From NCBI GenBank assembly GCA_963843285.1, contig CAWJJO010000001.1, positions 62,001 through 126,000 on the forward strand: DNA of 64,000 bases, read 5' to 3'. This document shows positions 1 through 8,662 of the stretch, piece after piece (position 1 is the stretch's first letter; each line of letters opens with the position of its first letter). The translations under genes were made by a program, and so were the position numbers. The notes beneath the pieces are model-generated. The model saw only the letters and a program-made list of their open reading frames with translations. It made no database searches and was not told where the DNA came from. The DNA comes from CAZDDB01 sp963843285 (GTDB taxonomy: Bacteria > Acidobacteriota > HRBIN11 > JAKEFK01).

Positions 1-1235
1 ATTTTGTGCGGGGTGTCGGGATTGAATTCGGTGCTGTCTGCATCCTCGAGTCCCGCCACGTTTCTAGCATATTCAATCAATGCACATTGCATTCCCAGAC
101 AGATTCCAAAGAAAGGCACTTTTGTTTCACGGGCGTACTGGATCGCATGAACCATACCGGGAATACCGCGAAGCCCGAATCCGCCAGGCACCAAAATTCC
201 GTCGGCATGACTGAGCATTTCGCGCGCATTTTCCGGATTGATCTTTTCCGCTTCTATCCACTCAATCTTCACCTGGCTTTCGGTCTTGTAACCACCATGA
301 TATAAAGCTTCGTAAAGACTCTTATACGAATCCTCCAGCTCCACATATTTCCCGACAACTCCGATCAACACCTCTTGTTTTGGATTCTTGATTTTTTGCA
401 CAAGGGTTTCGTAGTTTTCTAGATGAGCTTCGGATTCAGGAAGATTCAGGTATTTCAGGATCGTGCGATCCAGATTCTCTTGCTTGAACACAAGAGGCAC
501 TTCGTAAATTGTCGAAACGTCCTTTGCCGTTACTACAGCTTCCGGCGGCACATTGGAAAAGAGGGAGATCTTGCTCTTGATGGAGGGCGGTAAGAATCGA
601 TCGGTGCGGCATAGAAGAATATCAGGCTGCAAACCGATTTCCCTGAGCTCTTTCACGCTGTGCTGCGTCGGTTTTGTCTTGAGCTCCCCGGCTGTAGCAA
701 TATAAGGAACAAGCACCAGATGCACGTAAATCGTATTCTCTCTGCCAACATCGAGGCGGAACTGGCGGATCGCTTCCAGAAACGGGAGACTCTCAATGTC
801 ACCCACGGTGCCCCCGATTTCGACAATTACAATATCGACGTCTTTACTGATTCTGTGAATGCAAGACTTGATTTCGTCCGTAATGTGCGGGATCACCTGA
901 ACGGTCTTTCCCAGATAATCGCCTCGCCGTTCCTTGTTGATCACCGATTCATAGATCTGTCCGGTCGTGTAATTGCTCAGCTTGCCGATTTTTGCTGAGG
1001 TAAACCGCTCATAATGTCCCAGATCAAGATCCGTTTCCGCTCCATCATCAGTAACAAATACTTCCCCGTGTTGAAATGGACTCATCGTACCGGGATCCAC
1101 ATTGATGTAGGGATCCAGCTTTAAGAAGTTTACCCTGTAACCTCTTGCCTCCATCAACAATCCGATCGAAGCGGAGGCAAGTCCTTTCCCCAGTGCCGAT
1201 ACCACCCCACCTGTAACAAATATGTACTTCGTCAT
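1..1235 (-). CDS. pyrG: CTP synthase (3' end cut by window edge)
   Basis: Makes CTP from UTP, ATP and glutamine in the cytoplasm. About 411 residues are visible. The N-terminal synthetase domain opens MTKYIFVTGGVVSALGKGL, the family's P-loop-like signature, followed by LDPYINVDPGTMSPFQHGEV. The glutaminase nucleophile motif GICLGMQ places Cys at residue 379, and the visible sequence ends just after the conserved DSTEF..DTPHK stretch; about 130 residues are missing. The ATG at 1235 follows GAGAGGA. It lies 56 bases downstream of kdsB on the same strand, so both probably use the kdsB promoter; KdsB consumes CTP, which makes the pairing sensible. Confidence 0.97.
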   Translation of the reverse strand, partial: MTKYIFVTGGVVSALGKGLASASIGLLMEARGYRVNFLKLDPYINVDPGTMSPFQHGEVFVTDDGAETDLDLGHYERFTSAKIGKLSNYTTGQIYESVINKERRGDYLGKTVQVIPHITDEIKSCIHRISKDVDIVIVEIGGTVGDIESLPFLEAIRQFRLDVGRENTIYVHLVLVPYIATAGELKTKPTQHSVKELREIGLQPDILLCRTDRFLPPSIKSKISLFSNVPPEAVVTAKDVSTIYEVPLVFKQENLDRTILKYLNLPESEAHLENYETLVQKIKNPKQEVLIGVVGKYVELEDSYKSLYEALYHGGYKTESQVKIEWIEAEKINPENAREMLSHADGILVPGGFGLRGIPGMVHAIQYARETKVPFFGICLGMQCALIEYARNVAGLEDADSTEFNPDTPHK

Positions 1236-1291
1236 ACATTTCCTCTCATTTATCACCCCTTGCGTTCTTTACGTCGTTGCGAGAAACCCTG

Positions 1292-2080
1292 TCATGCGAG
1301 CAGAGCCGGATTGCTTCCCACCATTCTCCGGATCCGCTCCAAATCTTCAGGAGTATCAATCCCCATCACTCCAGCATTCGTTTCACTTACAGCAATCTTA
1401 ACTCCATGCTCAATCGCACGCAGTTGTTCCAGATCTTCTAGAAGTTCCAGCGGCGAGGGACTCCAGCCCGTAAATCGCATCAGTAACTCGCGGCGGTATG
1501 CGTACAAACCTACGTGCCGGAAAAAGTGGCGCAAGAGTTCAGGTCTCTGCCGCAGCAATTCCCGCAGCGATAGATTCGGAAGTTCCTTCACGCGTGGATA
1601 CGGGACTGGAGCACGCGAAAAGTATACAGCGTATCCACGACGATCGGTAACGACTTTTACCACATTTGGATTCCAGAGATCTTCCATTTCTTCGATCTGC
1701 ATCTTGAGAGTGGACATTTCAGCCTCGCGATCCGCCAGCAGCTCGACGGCGCGATCAATTGCCGTATGTTCTATCAATGGCTCGTCCCCCTGGATATTCA
1801 CCACAACATCCGCACGAATGTTCGCTGCGGCCTCCGAGATCCGGTCTGTTCCCGACCGGTGATCCGTTCGTGTCATCACCACCTCGGCGCCAAAGCTTCG
1901 GGCGCTCGAAAAAATCCGTTCATCGTCCGTTGCAATCAGCACCCGCTCCAATGTCCTGGCACGGCTCGCCCGATGATAGACATGATAGAGGAGAGGCTTC
2001 CCCTGCAGAACTGCCAGAGGTTTCCCTGGCAGGCGGCTTGATCCGTATCTGGCCGGTATCACACCCACTGCAGATAGCAT
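1292..2080 (-). CDS. kdsB: 3-deoxy-manno-octulosonate cytidylyltransferase
   Basis: Activates Kdo with CTP to CMP-Kdo for the lipopolysaccharide inner core. At 262 residues it is normal length for the family. The nucleotide-binding signature VIPARYGSSRLPGKPL lies at residues 7-22, then LIATDDERI and the conserved RTDHRSGTDRI; the VNIQGDEPLI motif binds metal and nucleotide. The ATG at 2080 is only about 8 bases past the predicted transcription start of a strong promoter and has no clear Shine-Dalgarno site, so the message may be nearly leaderless. It is followed by pyrG. The enzyme shows that the organism makes Kdo-containing lipopolysaccharide. Confidence 0.96.
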   Translation of the reverse strand: MLSAVGVIPARYGSSRLPGKPLAVLQGKPLLYHVYHRASRARTLERVLIATDDERIFSSARSFGAEVVMTRTDHRSGTDRISEAAANIRADVVVNIQGDEPLIEHTAIDRAVELLADREAEMSTLKMQIEEMEDLWNPNVVKVVTDRRGYAVYFSRAPVPYPRVKELPNLSLRELLRQRPELLRHFFRHVGLYAYRRELLMRFTGWSPSPLELLEDLEQLRAIEHGVKIAVSETNAGVMGIDTPEDLERIRRMVGSNPALLA

Positions 2081-2095
2081 GATAAAACATCAAGA

Positions 2096-2124
2096 ATTGT
2101 ATTGAAAACGCTACAGTGTGTCAA
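2096..2124 (-). promoter_or_regulatory. sigma-70-type promoter of kdsB-pyrG
   Basis: On the minus strand a perfect -35 box TTGACA (2119-2124) is separated by 17 bases from TACAAT (2096-2101). The predicted start is near 2089, 8-9 bases before the kdsB ATG. A 6-base inverted repeat CTACTA/TAGTAG (2127-2144) abuts the -35 box and could be an operator. Confidence 0.75.
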
Positions 2125-2149
2125 ATCTACTACATTATTAGTAGTATGG

Positions 2150-2239
2150 CAAATTTGGAGTCCGCGGGCCTCCGGCCCGCGCGAACGGGGAAGAATCAGT
2201 CCATCGGCGGGCAGGGACGCCCGCCATCTCCAAACTTTG
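2150..2239. repeat. cloverleaf-like palindromic repeat with two inner hairpins
   Basis: Outer arms CAAATTTGGAG (2150-2160) and CTCCAAACTTTG (2228-2239) are complementary except for one inserted base. Inside lie two GC hairpins: CGCGGGCC/GGCCCGCG (2163-2170, 2174-2181, 3-base loop) and GGCGGGC/GCCCGCC (2206-2212, 2219-2225, 6-base loop). It sits between the end of the TraB-like gene and the kdsB promoter. There is no U-tract, so it is not a standard terminator; REP or MITE-like is more likely. Confidence 0.7.
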
Positions 2240-2251
2240 GTGTTTGTCTTC

Positions 2252-4213
2252 CTACCAGATGTAGTCTTTTGCGTACTCTCGGACAGACTTCCCGGCGAGG
2301 ATATGAAACGTCCTGATTTTTTGCAGCATGACCGGGGAAAGTTGCGCCAGTGGGATGTACAAAATCCTCTTTCCGTAGCGACCTGCAACGACCTGCATCA
2401 ATGGTCGAGGCGGTTTAACGGCCGCATAAAGCACGAAGCGTTCCAGTCCGTAATCGATTCCTGCAAGAAGAAGCCGTTCGGCATAGTTGGAGGCGGACTG
2501 GTACGCAGGGTCTCCAAACACATCAAACAATCTTCCGGGAGGCATGGTCATCAGGAAACCTCCATAGACCGCTTTCTTGATTCCAGGACCTGCCGGTCTT
2601 TGATCCGGATCTGTTGCATAAAAAGCCATGTCCGATTCCTGATGATGTTCTCCAAGCCACGTCATCGTACAGGGATAATTTGTGCCGTCCTCATCGAAGA
2701 TCACGACAATCGAATCCACGCTTCCTTTTACCGGCATGCATTCCTGTACAAAAATTTTCCCCGTATGCCAGTTCCGAACTGTCTCGCGCAAATCGATTCC
2801 ATCCAGCAGCGATGCTTCAAAGGGACGCACACGTTTGCGCTCTTCGCTGAGAATGCCTTTTCCCTTTGTCCGCAGATATGCGCCATAACCCTCGATGGCG
2901 AGGTCCTCCGGCTGATAGGAGCAAATGCTGAACGGATCAAAGCGCAGTTTTAAATCCTTTGCCCGTTGTTGTTTTTCTGCGCGGCGCAAAAAGCGCGGCA
3001 AAGGAGAACGAGGTTTGAGCGGTGCATGCGGATTCATTCGGACTTTCTGGATGAGAGGGAAAATGTCTTCGGCTCGCAAATCGATCGTCTCTAATTCGGA
3101 GGGACCTTCTTGCGGAGGGTATACTGTCCCGATTTCCCACATGCGGTAACAGAAATGCGAGTTCACGCAGCCTCGTCCCGAAACGAGAAATTCAAAAAAA
3201 TTGGGCAAAAGCATTTGTTTGATGGCGGCGTACTTTCGCGAGAAATTTTGAAGAAGGTAGATCTGTTGCGGATTGATACGATCGCCTGTCTCACGCTCAA
3301 AATAGGAGCGGCACCAGAGAAGATATCGCGTCAGAATCTCCCGCCTATCGGGGCCCGTCAACGCGGTGTCGTCCTGAGCGCGAATTGCATATTCAATCAG
3401 ATTCTGCGGCTTGTCTCCTGCAAGAACCTGTAGTGGTCCGTCTTCCAGAACAGCAGCCTGCTGACCTTTCTTCACCAGAATCCCGCTCCGCTGTTTTTCG
3501 TAAACGGCCGTGAAAAAGGGAAAGAATCCCATGATCTCTCCCAGTGACCGCGGGCTCAAATGGTAGATTCTTGCAGAAAGCTGACGTTCGAACGGCTGCG
3601 GCCGCTCTGTTTCAAGCGCATTTTTTAGCCCATAAAGATGCGAAAGGCCGCACAATACCAGCACTGGGCCGTTTACCGTTTTTCCATGCCTTCTTACGAA
3701 ATCCTGAAGACGGTACGCCATGGCCCGCTCGCGAATGAAGTCCAGATCCAACCGAATGGTCTGTTGCCGGTCCAGTATCAAGCGGCAATAGTCACGATGT
3801 CCAATATGCGCGACTGCATACGGATCGGGCACCGGTTCTTCGATTTCCGGATATTCCGGTGCCGCCAGATCCATGCATATGACCGGGAGATCACGTTCAA
3901 GAGCAGACCTTGCGGCCTCGACAAATGCGTCGACAGGTTCAATTCGAATGTATTGTTTTACCGCCTCGCCATAAATCAGAATAGAAATTCTTGGCAGACG
4001 TCGAATCGCCTGAAGCACCAGATCTCTGAATGAAAACGGATATTCGACTGCAACCGCTGCCGGCTGAAATTGTTCAAATGCCGCGCGAACGGCCAGTGCA
4101 AACTCGTAGGAATGATGAACGACCGGCAGTAGTATGAACGGGCCAACCCGGTCCGTGTGTAGGGGCTGAGCATTTTCCTCCGTAGTGCTGTTCCGATTGT
4201 TATTTGCGATCAT
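2252..4213 (-). CDS. TraB/EreA-like (DUF5682-like) protein of unknown function
   Basis: 653 residues with no signal peptide or membrane segment. The first 200 residues have the TraB/EreA/DUF5682 layout: a strand followed by VVHHSYEF (His33, His34), a Glu in VAVEYP (Glu57), MDLAAPE (Asp115), RERAMAYRL, and VLVLCGLSHLYG (His192). This pattern suggests a metal-binding hydrolase-like fold; the reaction is unknown. The remaining 450 residues match nothing I recognise. It follows a MoxR ATPase gene on the same strand, separated by 176 bases that hold a perfect 18-base inverted repeat. DUF5682 proteins are, from memory, often neighbours of MoxR ATPases, which supports a joint role. The ATG at 4213 is the only in-frame start before the conserved region. 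Confidence 0.7.
   Translation of the reverse strand: MIANNNRNSTTEENAQPLHTDRVGPFILLPVVHHSYEFALAVRAAFEQFQPAAVAVEYPFSFRDLVLQAIRRLPRISILIYGEAVKQYIRIEPVDAFVEAARSALERDLPVICMDLAAPEYPEIEEPVPDPYAVAHIGHRDYCRLILDRQQTIRLDLDFIRERAMAYRLQDFVRRHGKTVNGPVLVLCGLSHLYGLKNALETERPQPFERQLSARIYHLSPRSLGEIMGFFPFFTAVYEKQRSGILVKKGQQAAVLEDGPLQVLAGDKPQNLIEYAIRAQDDTALTGPDRREILTRYLLWCRSYFERETGDRINPQQIYLLQNFSRKYAAIKQMLLPNFFEFLVSGRGCVNSHFCYRMWEIGTVYPPQEGPSELETIDLRAEDIFPLIQKVRMNPHAPLKPRSPLPRFLRRAEKQQRAKDLKLRFDPFSICSYQPEDLAIEGYGAYLRTKGKGILSEERKRVRPFEASLLDGIDLRETVRNWHTGKIFVQECMPVKGSVDSIVVIFDEDGTNYPCTMTWLGEHHQESDMAFYATDPDQRPAGPGIKKAVYGGFLMTMPPGRLFDVFGDPAYQSASNYAERLLLAGIDYGLERFVLYAAVKPPRPLMQVVAGRYGKRILYIPLAQLSPVMLQKIRTFHILAGKSVREYAKDYIW
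4162..4176. repeat. further copy of the GGGCTGAGCATTT repeat inside a CDS
   Basis: GGGGCTGAGCATTTT lies within codons 12-18 of the TraB-like gene and matches the arm of the hairpin at 4247-4306. A looser copy, AAATGCACAGTCCCTACA, lies at 4377-4394 and contains the stop codon of the MoxR gene. The repeat has therefore encroached on both flanking coding ends. Confidence 0.55.
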
Positions 4214-4246
4214 CTAGCTCTGCGTCCTGGTTTTGTTCCCGGCTGA

Positions 4247-4306
4247 AAATGCTCAGCCCGTCACTGAAGTTCGAATCGTGCCCGCAGGGTGACGGGCTGA
4301 GCATTT
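4247..4306. repeat. perfect 18-base inverted repeat between two genes
   Basis: AAATGCTCAGCCCGTCAC (4247-4264) and its exact complement GTGACGGGCTGAGCATTT (4289-4306) are separated by a 24-base loop. The structure lies between the MoxR and TraB-like genes, where it could act on mRNA stability or partial termination, or be a mobile palindromic element. No U-run follows it on either strand. Confidence 0.8.
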
Positions 4307-4389
4307 GCATACCCTTAAATGATCCAAAATTGCTTGCCGTCAAACGCCACCTTGAAAGCCCTTGCGCTTAAGTGGCAAATGCACAGTCC

Positions 4390-5256
4390 CTACAAATTCT
4401 CGGTGTAGCGCATCGCGCTTTCGCCCAAGACACACAACATCGCTTCCCGGATCAAGACCTTGATATCCACCGGGCCAAAGCTCAACCGCTTTGCGACATA
4501 GCGGGCGACATTGATCCCGTCTCGAACTGTAAACGGCTCTTCGGCTGCATGACACCGTTCCAGGAATCTGGCAACATAGTCCAGAATTTTCTCATCTACA
4601 AACGGAAGATTTTCTCTCAGGATCGCCATCTCTTCCTCCCGTTCGGGGAAATCAATATAGATTTGCGGCTGAAGACGGGAGTGAATGTATTCCGGAATTT
4701 CAAATGTGCTGGCATCATCATTCATGGTGGCCACCATTCGAAAATCAGGATGGGCGCTAACCTTCACTCCTGCAACAATGGACTCAATATAACGGCGGGT
4801 GTCCAGCAACGGAGCCAGCGATGCCCAGGATTTTTCCGACATTCTGTTTCCCTCATCCAGGATCGCGATTCCACCGGTCAGCATTGCCGTTACGATCGGG
4901 CTGGCCACATACTGAATTCTCTTTTCACCTGCGATCACCGGGGTTATCAGCAGATCTTCCGGACGCGTATCCATAGTTGCCTGAAAGATGTAGACCTCTC
5001 TTCCAAGCATTTTTGCGGCAGAATATGCGAGAGTTGTTTTTCCAACTCCCGGTTTGCCAATGATCCGTGGAGACAGAGGGATATCTCGCTCTTCGACGAT
5101 CTTCCAGCAAGCGTGAAGCTGAAGGAGCAATTCTTCCTGACCGATCCAGCGCATCGGCAATTCGTCAGGATGCGCCAGGAAGATTTGAATTCCTTCGATC
5201 TCCATCTTGCGTCTTCGGTTTCCGCCATCGTGTTCTGACATTGGGTGCATCTCCAT
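4390..5256 (-). CDS. MoxR-family AAA+ ATPase
   Basis: 288 residues. Walker A is GKPGVGKTT (67-75) and Walker B GGIAILDEGNRM (128-139), with the sensor region FRMVATMNDD and an arginine-finger-like segment IHSRLQPQIYIDFP. These are the marks of MoxR/AAA_5 ATPases, which act as chaperone-like remodelers, often with a VWA protein. The preferred ATG (5256) overlaps the HEAT gene stop as TGATG, implying translational coupling; a GTG one codon upstream and later ATGs (5250, 5241) are also possible. No VWA partner lies beside it; its neighbours are the HEAT protein and the TraB-like protein. The C-terminal stop lies within a repeat copy. Confidence 0.9.
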   Translation of the reverse strand: MEMHPMSEHDGGNRRRKMEIEGIQIFLAHPDELPMRWIGQEELLLQLHACWKIVEERDIPLSPRIIGKPGVGKTTLAYSAAKMLGREVYIFQATMDTRPEDLLITPVIAGEKRIQYVASPIVTAMLTGGIAILDEGNRMSEKSWASLAPLLDTRRYIESIVAGVKVSAHPDFRMVATMNDDASTFEIPEYIHSRLQPQIYIDFPEREEEMAILRENLPFVDEKILDYVARFLERCHAAEEPFTVRDGINVARYVAKRLSFGPVDIKVLIREAMLCVLGESAMRYTENL

Positions 5257-7382
5257 CACACATAACTAGCGGCAAGCGCGCGTATTTCCTGGTTCGGATC
5301 GGACTTGGCGATACTCTGCAGCAACCCGCGATTTTCCGCGCGACCCAGTTCACCCAGAAGTCTCACTGCTGCCATTCTTTCCGCAGGTTCTGCTTTATTT
5401 CCCGTAGTCTTTTCGAAAACGGCGCGCGCGGGAACAAGTGCCGCGGAAGAACGAAATTTTAGCAGCGACTGAAACGCAGCAGTGCGCAAATCGGTATCCG
5501 CAAGAGCTACGTTTCCCGAAATTCCGAGCAACACCGGAATTGCATCAGTAACTCCCGCAATGCTGGAAAGATGAATCGCCTGCAGGCGAACGGATTTGTC
5601 CGGATGCTGCAGCAACCTCAAAATCACCGCTGTGTCGGCCGGCGTAGCTGACTTGAACAGGTTTTTCATAACTTCTCTGGCCACGCGGGGATCCGGATGC
5701 GAGGCCGCCTGCATCAACAACGCCGGTGTTTCACGAAGAATCATCTTGCCAAGTATGGTAATCAAGTTTCTTACCACGTACCATCGTGGATCGGATATCC
5801 TCCTTTCCATTTCAGGAAGAAGGAAGCGTGGCTCGAACCGCTGGACATGACTGATCCAGTGGGCGCGGGCATGAGTATCTTCTTCCTCTGCCAGAGAATC
5901 CAGCAGAAAACTCGCACCTGCGGTTCCGCAGGATTTTATGTACTGCAAAGAAGTTTCCGCTCCGCTTCCAGCCTGTTTCAAATGTGCGGACAAAAAAGGA
6001 GACAGTTCCCGCAAGTAGGATACCAACTTCTGATTCAAAGTACTGTTCTTGTCCGTTTGCGATCGAATCGTCGGAATCAACTCGTCGCACGCGGAGAAAT
6101 TTTCCGCTTTCAGGTTGCCTTCAAACGAGCTCAGAAACAGCATCAGCCATGTTTCGAGCACATCCTGGGCTGTTTCTTTCCGGTAGCAAGTGCCCGCCAA
6201 AAGAGAAAGAGATGTTTCGAGATTTTTCCACTTCTCGTGCTGGGAAAGGACACGGACGAGTGAAGGGATGATCTTGATAGCCGCAATCTTTTGAGCTGAA
6301 GTTCCCCCGCCCAGGCATCCAAAGGCACGCTTCGATATCCATTCAGCTTCGTTCAAGTTTCCCTGAGCCAGGAGTTCTTGCAGAACGCCGGGAGTACTTT
6401 CAATATCTTCCTCGTTCCAAACTGCCTTCATTAACAACTTTTCCCAGATTGGAGGCGTTTTTTCTTCGACAAGACCAAGCTCGGTCAACTTTTGTTCGAT
6501 CCTTTCATCCAGAGAGATCAGTTGCTCTTTCTGAAGTGTTGCGAAAAACTCTTTTAAATCTGACCGGGATATCGGCTGTCCCGCCAATGACAGGACGGAA
6601 GCTTCTATCTCGTCTGGACTGAGATCACGGTAAAAATCATTTAGTCCAGCCGGCAGCGTTCCGCTCTTGAGCACAGCAGAGATCAACAATTTTCCTTGCA
6701 TCGCAGGTGTAAACGAACGATACATCTGCGTAAATCTTTCGCGTACCGGAACCAGCTTCTCCTGGTCGGGGAGACCTGGCGCCTTCTGTGAAATCGTCTG
6801 AAAAATCCGAAAGAGCAGGCCGGCCGGATCGCTTGCAGTATTTTCATCCAGGGTCTTCTCCAAATTCTCTGCGGTAACAGTTGCGTCACCGCGTCCTGCT
6901 AGCAACGCCTGAACAGAAAACAATAGTTGAGACATCAGTTCCTGATTGAGGGCCGCTTCTCCCTCTGTGATCACCCCGTACTTAATCTTGTTGACTACGA
7001 TCGATTTCACACCTTCGTTGTGCAAGATGGCTGCAAGCCCGCCCAGATCCTGCATTTTTTGCGGTTTCAAGTTTAGGTGACGCAAAATCGAGATCCACTC
7101 ATCCCGCGTAATTCCCCTGTTGAAGGTCAGGCTATGAACATTCCGCATGAATAAGTCTCTCGAAAGGCGATCCAACACCGGATTCCCTTTTTCCACCATC
7201 TCCCCTTCTACAAGAAGATTTCCTTCGGTCACGCTGATCGTAACATTCTCTTTCTCTTTGAGGATCGATCCAATCTCGTCGATTCCCTGCTGAATGACCT
7301 GCTGCGTGCGCGGATGGGTCTCCGAATACATCAGCATGGTTCTGCTGCCAAGGTCCAGATATTTGACAAACTCAATTTTCAT
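5256..7382 (-). CDS. HEAT-repeat protein
   Basis: 708 residues from the ATG at 7382 (MKIEFVKYL); a GTG at 7397 is also open, and neither has a strong ribosome site. Residues 1-140 form a distinct alpha/beta region (HPRTQQVIQQGIDEI, then NLLVEGEMVEKGNP) like the N-terminus of other bacterial HEAT proteins. The C-terminal third has clear HEAT units (DPRVAREVMKNLF, HPDKSVRLQAIHL, AVRLLGELGRAE, DPNQEIRALAASYV), suggesting a protein-binding scaffold. No signal peptide is visible. It is coupled to the MoxR gene and lies 99 bases after the last pseudopilin gene, so it may be the last gene of the secretion operon or the first of a new unit. The partner is unknown. Confidence 0.85.
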   Translation of the reverse strand: MKIEFVKYLDLGSRTMLMYSETHPRTQQVIQQGIDEIGSILKEKENVTISVTEGNLLVEGEMVEKGNPVLDRLSRDLFMRNVHSLTFNRGITRDEWISILRHLNLKPQKMQDLGGLAAILHNEGVKSIVVNKIKYGVITEGEAALNQELMSQLLFSVQALLAGRGDATVTAENLEKTLDENTASDPAGLLFRIFQTISQKAPGLPDQEKLVPVRERFTQMYRSFTPAMQGKLLISAVLKSGTLPAGLNDFYRDLSPDEIEASVLSLAGQPISRSDLKEFFATLQKEQLISLDERIEQKLTELGLVEEKTPPIWEKLLMKAVWNEEDIESTPGVLQELLAQGNLNEAEWISKRAFGCLGGGTSAQKIAAIKIIPSLVRVLSQHEKWKNLETSLSLLAGTCYRKETAQDVLETWLMLFLSSFEGNLKAENFSACDELIPTIRSQTDKNSTLNQKLVSYLRELSPFLSAHLKQAGSGAETSLQYIKSCGTAGASFLLDSLAEEEDTHARAHWISHVQRFEPRFLLPEMERRISDPRWYVVRNLITILGKMILRETPALLMQAASHPDPRVAREVMKNLFKSATPADTAVILRLLQHPDKSVRLQAIHLSSIAGVTDAIPVLLGISGNVALADTDLRTAAFQSLLKFRSSAALVPARAVFEKTTGNKAEPAERMAAVRLLGELGRAENRGLLQSIAKSDPNQEIRALAASYV

Positions 7383-7481
7383 CTTTTGCAGACACACAGT
7401 GCAGACAAGCTGCAGGAACGTTCTTATCGATTTTAATTCAGGAACGCAGACATGAAAAGCGAAAGCGAACTCTTTAGCGAT

Positions 7482-8204
7482 TTAATCCGATTCATCATCC
7501 GGAACCGGAGGCTGTGTTGCAGGAGACGGAGAAGTCTTTGGTCCCTGATTTGGTTTCGGTGAGTTCTTATCTCCCTTTGGCGGTTTCTTGCCTCTGGGCG
7601 GTTGCTGGGGTTGCTGCTGGACCGCAAACAAAAACACCCACTTATTATAAGTGGACTGACCATTGTAAACTTTCATACTCGGCTTTTTGCTGCGACTTGC
7701 TACACCGACTACCGGTCCGACACTCTCTGTTTCCGGCTCCTCATCGGAGTTGGCATCGGCCTTTTCATCTTGATTCTCATCCCGTCCTGGACTTTGATCA
7801 CCAGATCCGAAATTGCCGGTAGGATTGTCTGACTCATTCCTGTCATCAGGATCCCGTTCCTTCTTTTGATTGGGATCATTGATCGCGCCGGCTTCGCCTG
7901 TTTGAACGACCGAATTAGGTGTCAGGATCTTCCATTTTCCGCTCTTTGTCATCGGATCCTTGTAAAGCCTGCGGATGAATTTTTGTTTCTCCAGCGTTTC
8001 GAGGTCCGCAGGATACGTATGGAATCTCTGATGATAGCGGGCAATCGCTTCGATGTATTCCTTTCCACGAAAGATCAACTCTTCTTCATTTTCCCGCTGT
8101 TTCACCCGTTGCCACAAAGGAATCGAGAGCGCCATGAAAATAGACATCACTGCGATAAGACAAAGAGCGCCTGCAAGCGTGTAACCTTGCTGATTTATCT
8201 TCAT
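7482..8204 (-). CDS. type II secretion/type IV pilus pseudopilin with Pro-rich tail
   Basis: 240 residues. The short leader MKINQQG is followed by the prepilin methylation motif GYTLAGALCLIAVMSIFMAL, so a prepilin peptidase should cut after Gly7. The hydrophobic helix leads into KQRENEEELIFRGKEYIEAIARYHQRFHTYPADLETL, as in GspG-like pseudopilins. The conserved glutamate at +5 of mature pilins is absent (Ala). From about residue 95 the protein is low complexity: first acidic and Asn/Asp-rich, then Pro/Lys/Gln-rich to the end. It is the last of three consecutive pseudopilin genes. The tail may be exposed on the pseudopilus, which is inference. Confidence 0.85.
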   Translation of the reverse strand: MKINQQGYTLAGALCLIAVMSIFMALSIPLWQRVKQRENEEELIFRGKEYIEAIARYHQRFHTYPADLETLEKQKFIRRLYKDPMTKSGKWKILTPNSVVQTGEAGAINDPNQKKERDPDDRNESDNPTGNFGSGDQSPGRDENQDEKADANSDEEPETESVGPVVGVASRSKKPSMKVYNGQSTYNKWVFLFAVQQQPQQPPRGKKPPKGDKNSPKPNQGPKTSPSPATQPPVPDDESD

Positions 8205-8251
8205 ATCAAAGTCTAAGTTAATAGAAAGAGAATTCGAACGCTAGAAAGATT

Positions 8252-8659
8252 TCATAAATCGCTGTAGGCCGTCGTCAGATCCAGTTTCGAGATTCCCTCC
8301 GCTCCACTTCTGATATCCCAGATTCCAGGCTGATCGTTCGGATCCGCGCTTTCCGTTGCAGTCTCCGGCACCTCAATCCAGGTATCGTCGCGCCCGGTAA
8401 TCGGGTCCAGCGGCATCTTCCGCAAATATCCTTCGTCAACCAGTTGCTGCAATGATGTAGGATACTTTCCTTTGTCCGCCTTGTACTGGTCGATGACTTC
8501 GCGCATGCGAAATAGGTTTTCGCGTAACACAGCCTCCTTTGCTTTTTCCTGGGCGTTTCTGTATTGCGGCAATGCGATCGATACCAGAAGACCGATAATA
8601 GCCAGCACCACTAACAGCTCAATCAGCGTGTATCCATCTTCCAATTTTTGATGTTTCAT
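8252..8659 (-). CDS. gspG: major pseudopilin GspG-like
   Basis: 135 residues. Leader MKHQKLEDG, then the classical YTLIELLVVLAIIGLLVSIALPQY motif with Glu5 of the mature protein present. The region YKADKGKYPTSLQQLVDEGYLRKMPLDPITG is the GspG hallmark, including the DP of the calcium/structural loop. It would be the main subunit of the pseudopilus of the type II-like machine. It starts 3 bases after the stop of the preceding pseudopilin and lies downstream of the secretin gene. No prepilin peptidase gene is visible in this window, so processing must rely on one encoded elsewhere. Confidence 0.92.
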   Translation of the reverse strand: MKHQKLEDGYTLIELLVVLAIIGLLVSIALPQYRNAQEKAKEAVLRENLFRMREVIDQYKADKGKYPTSLQQLVDEGYLRKMPLDPITGRDDTWIEVPETATESADPNDQPGIWDIRSGAEGISKLDLTTAYSDL

Positions 8660-8662
8660 AAA

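Noticed and set aside
2102..2953. Plus-strand 283-residue frame opposite the TraB-like gene
   Set aside because: Composition of an antisense shadow, with palindromes in its first part and no family resemblance.
3976..4173. Start ATG after GGAGGA inside the TraB-like gene
   Set aside because: Out of frame with the conserved protein and formed by a repeat copy; the 65-residue frame has no support.
4372..5238. Plus-strand 288-residue frame opposite the MoxR gene
   Set aside because: No motif or start signal; it mirrors a strongly supported ATPase on the other strand.
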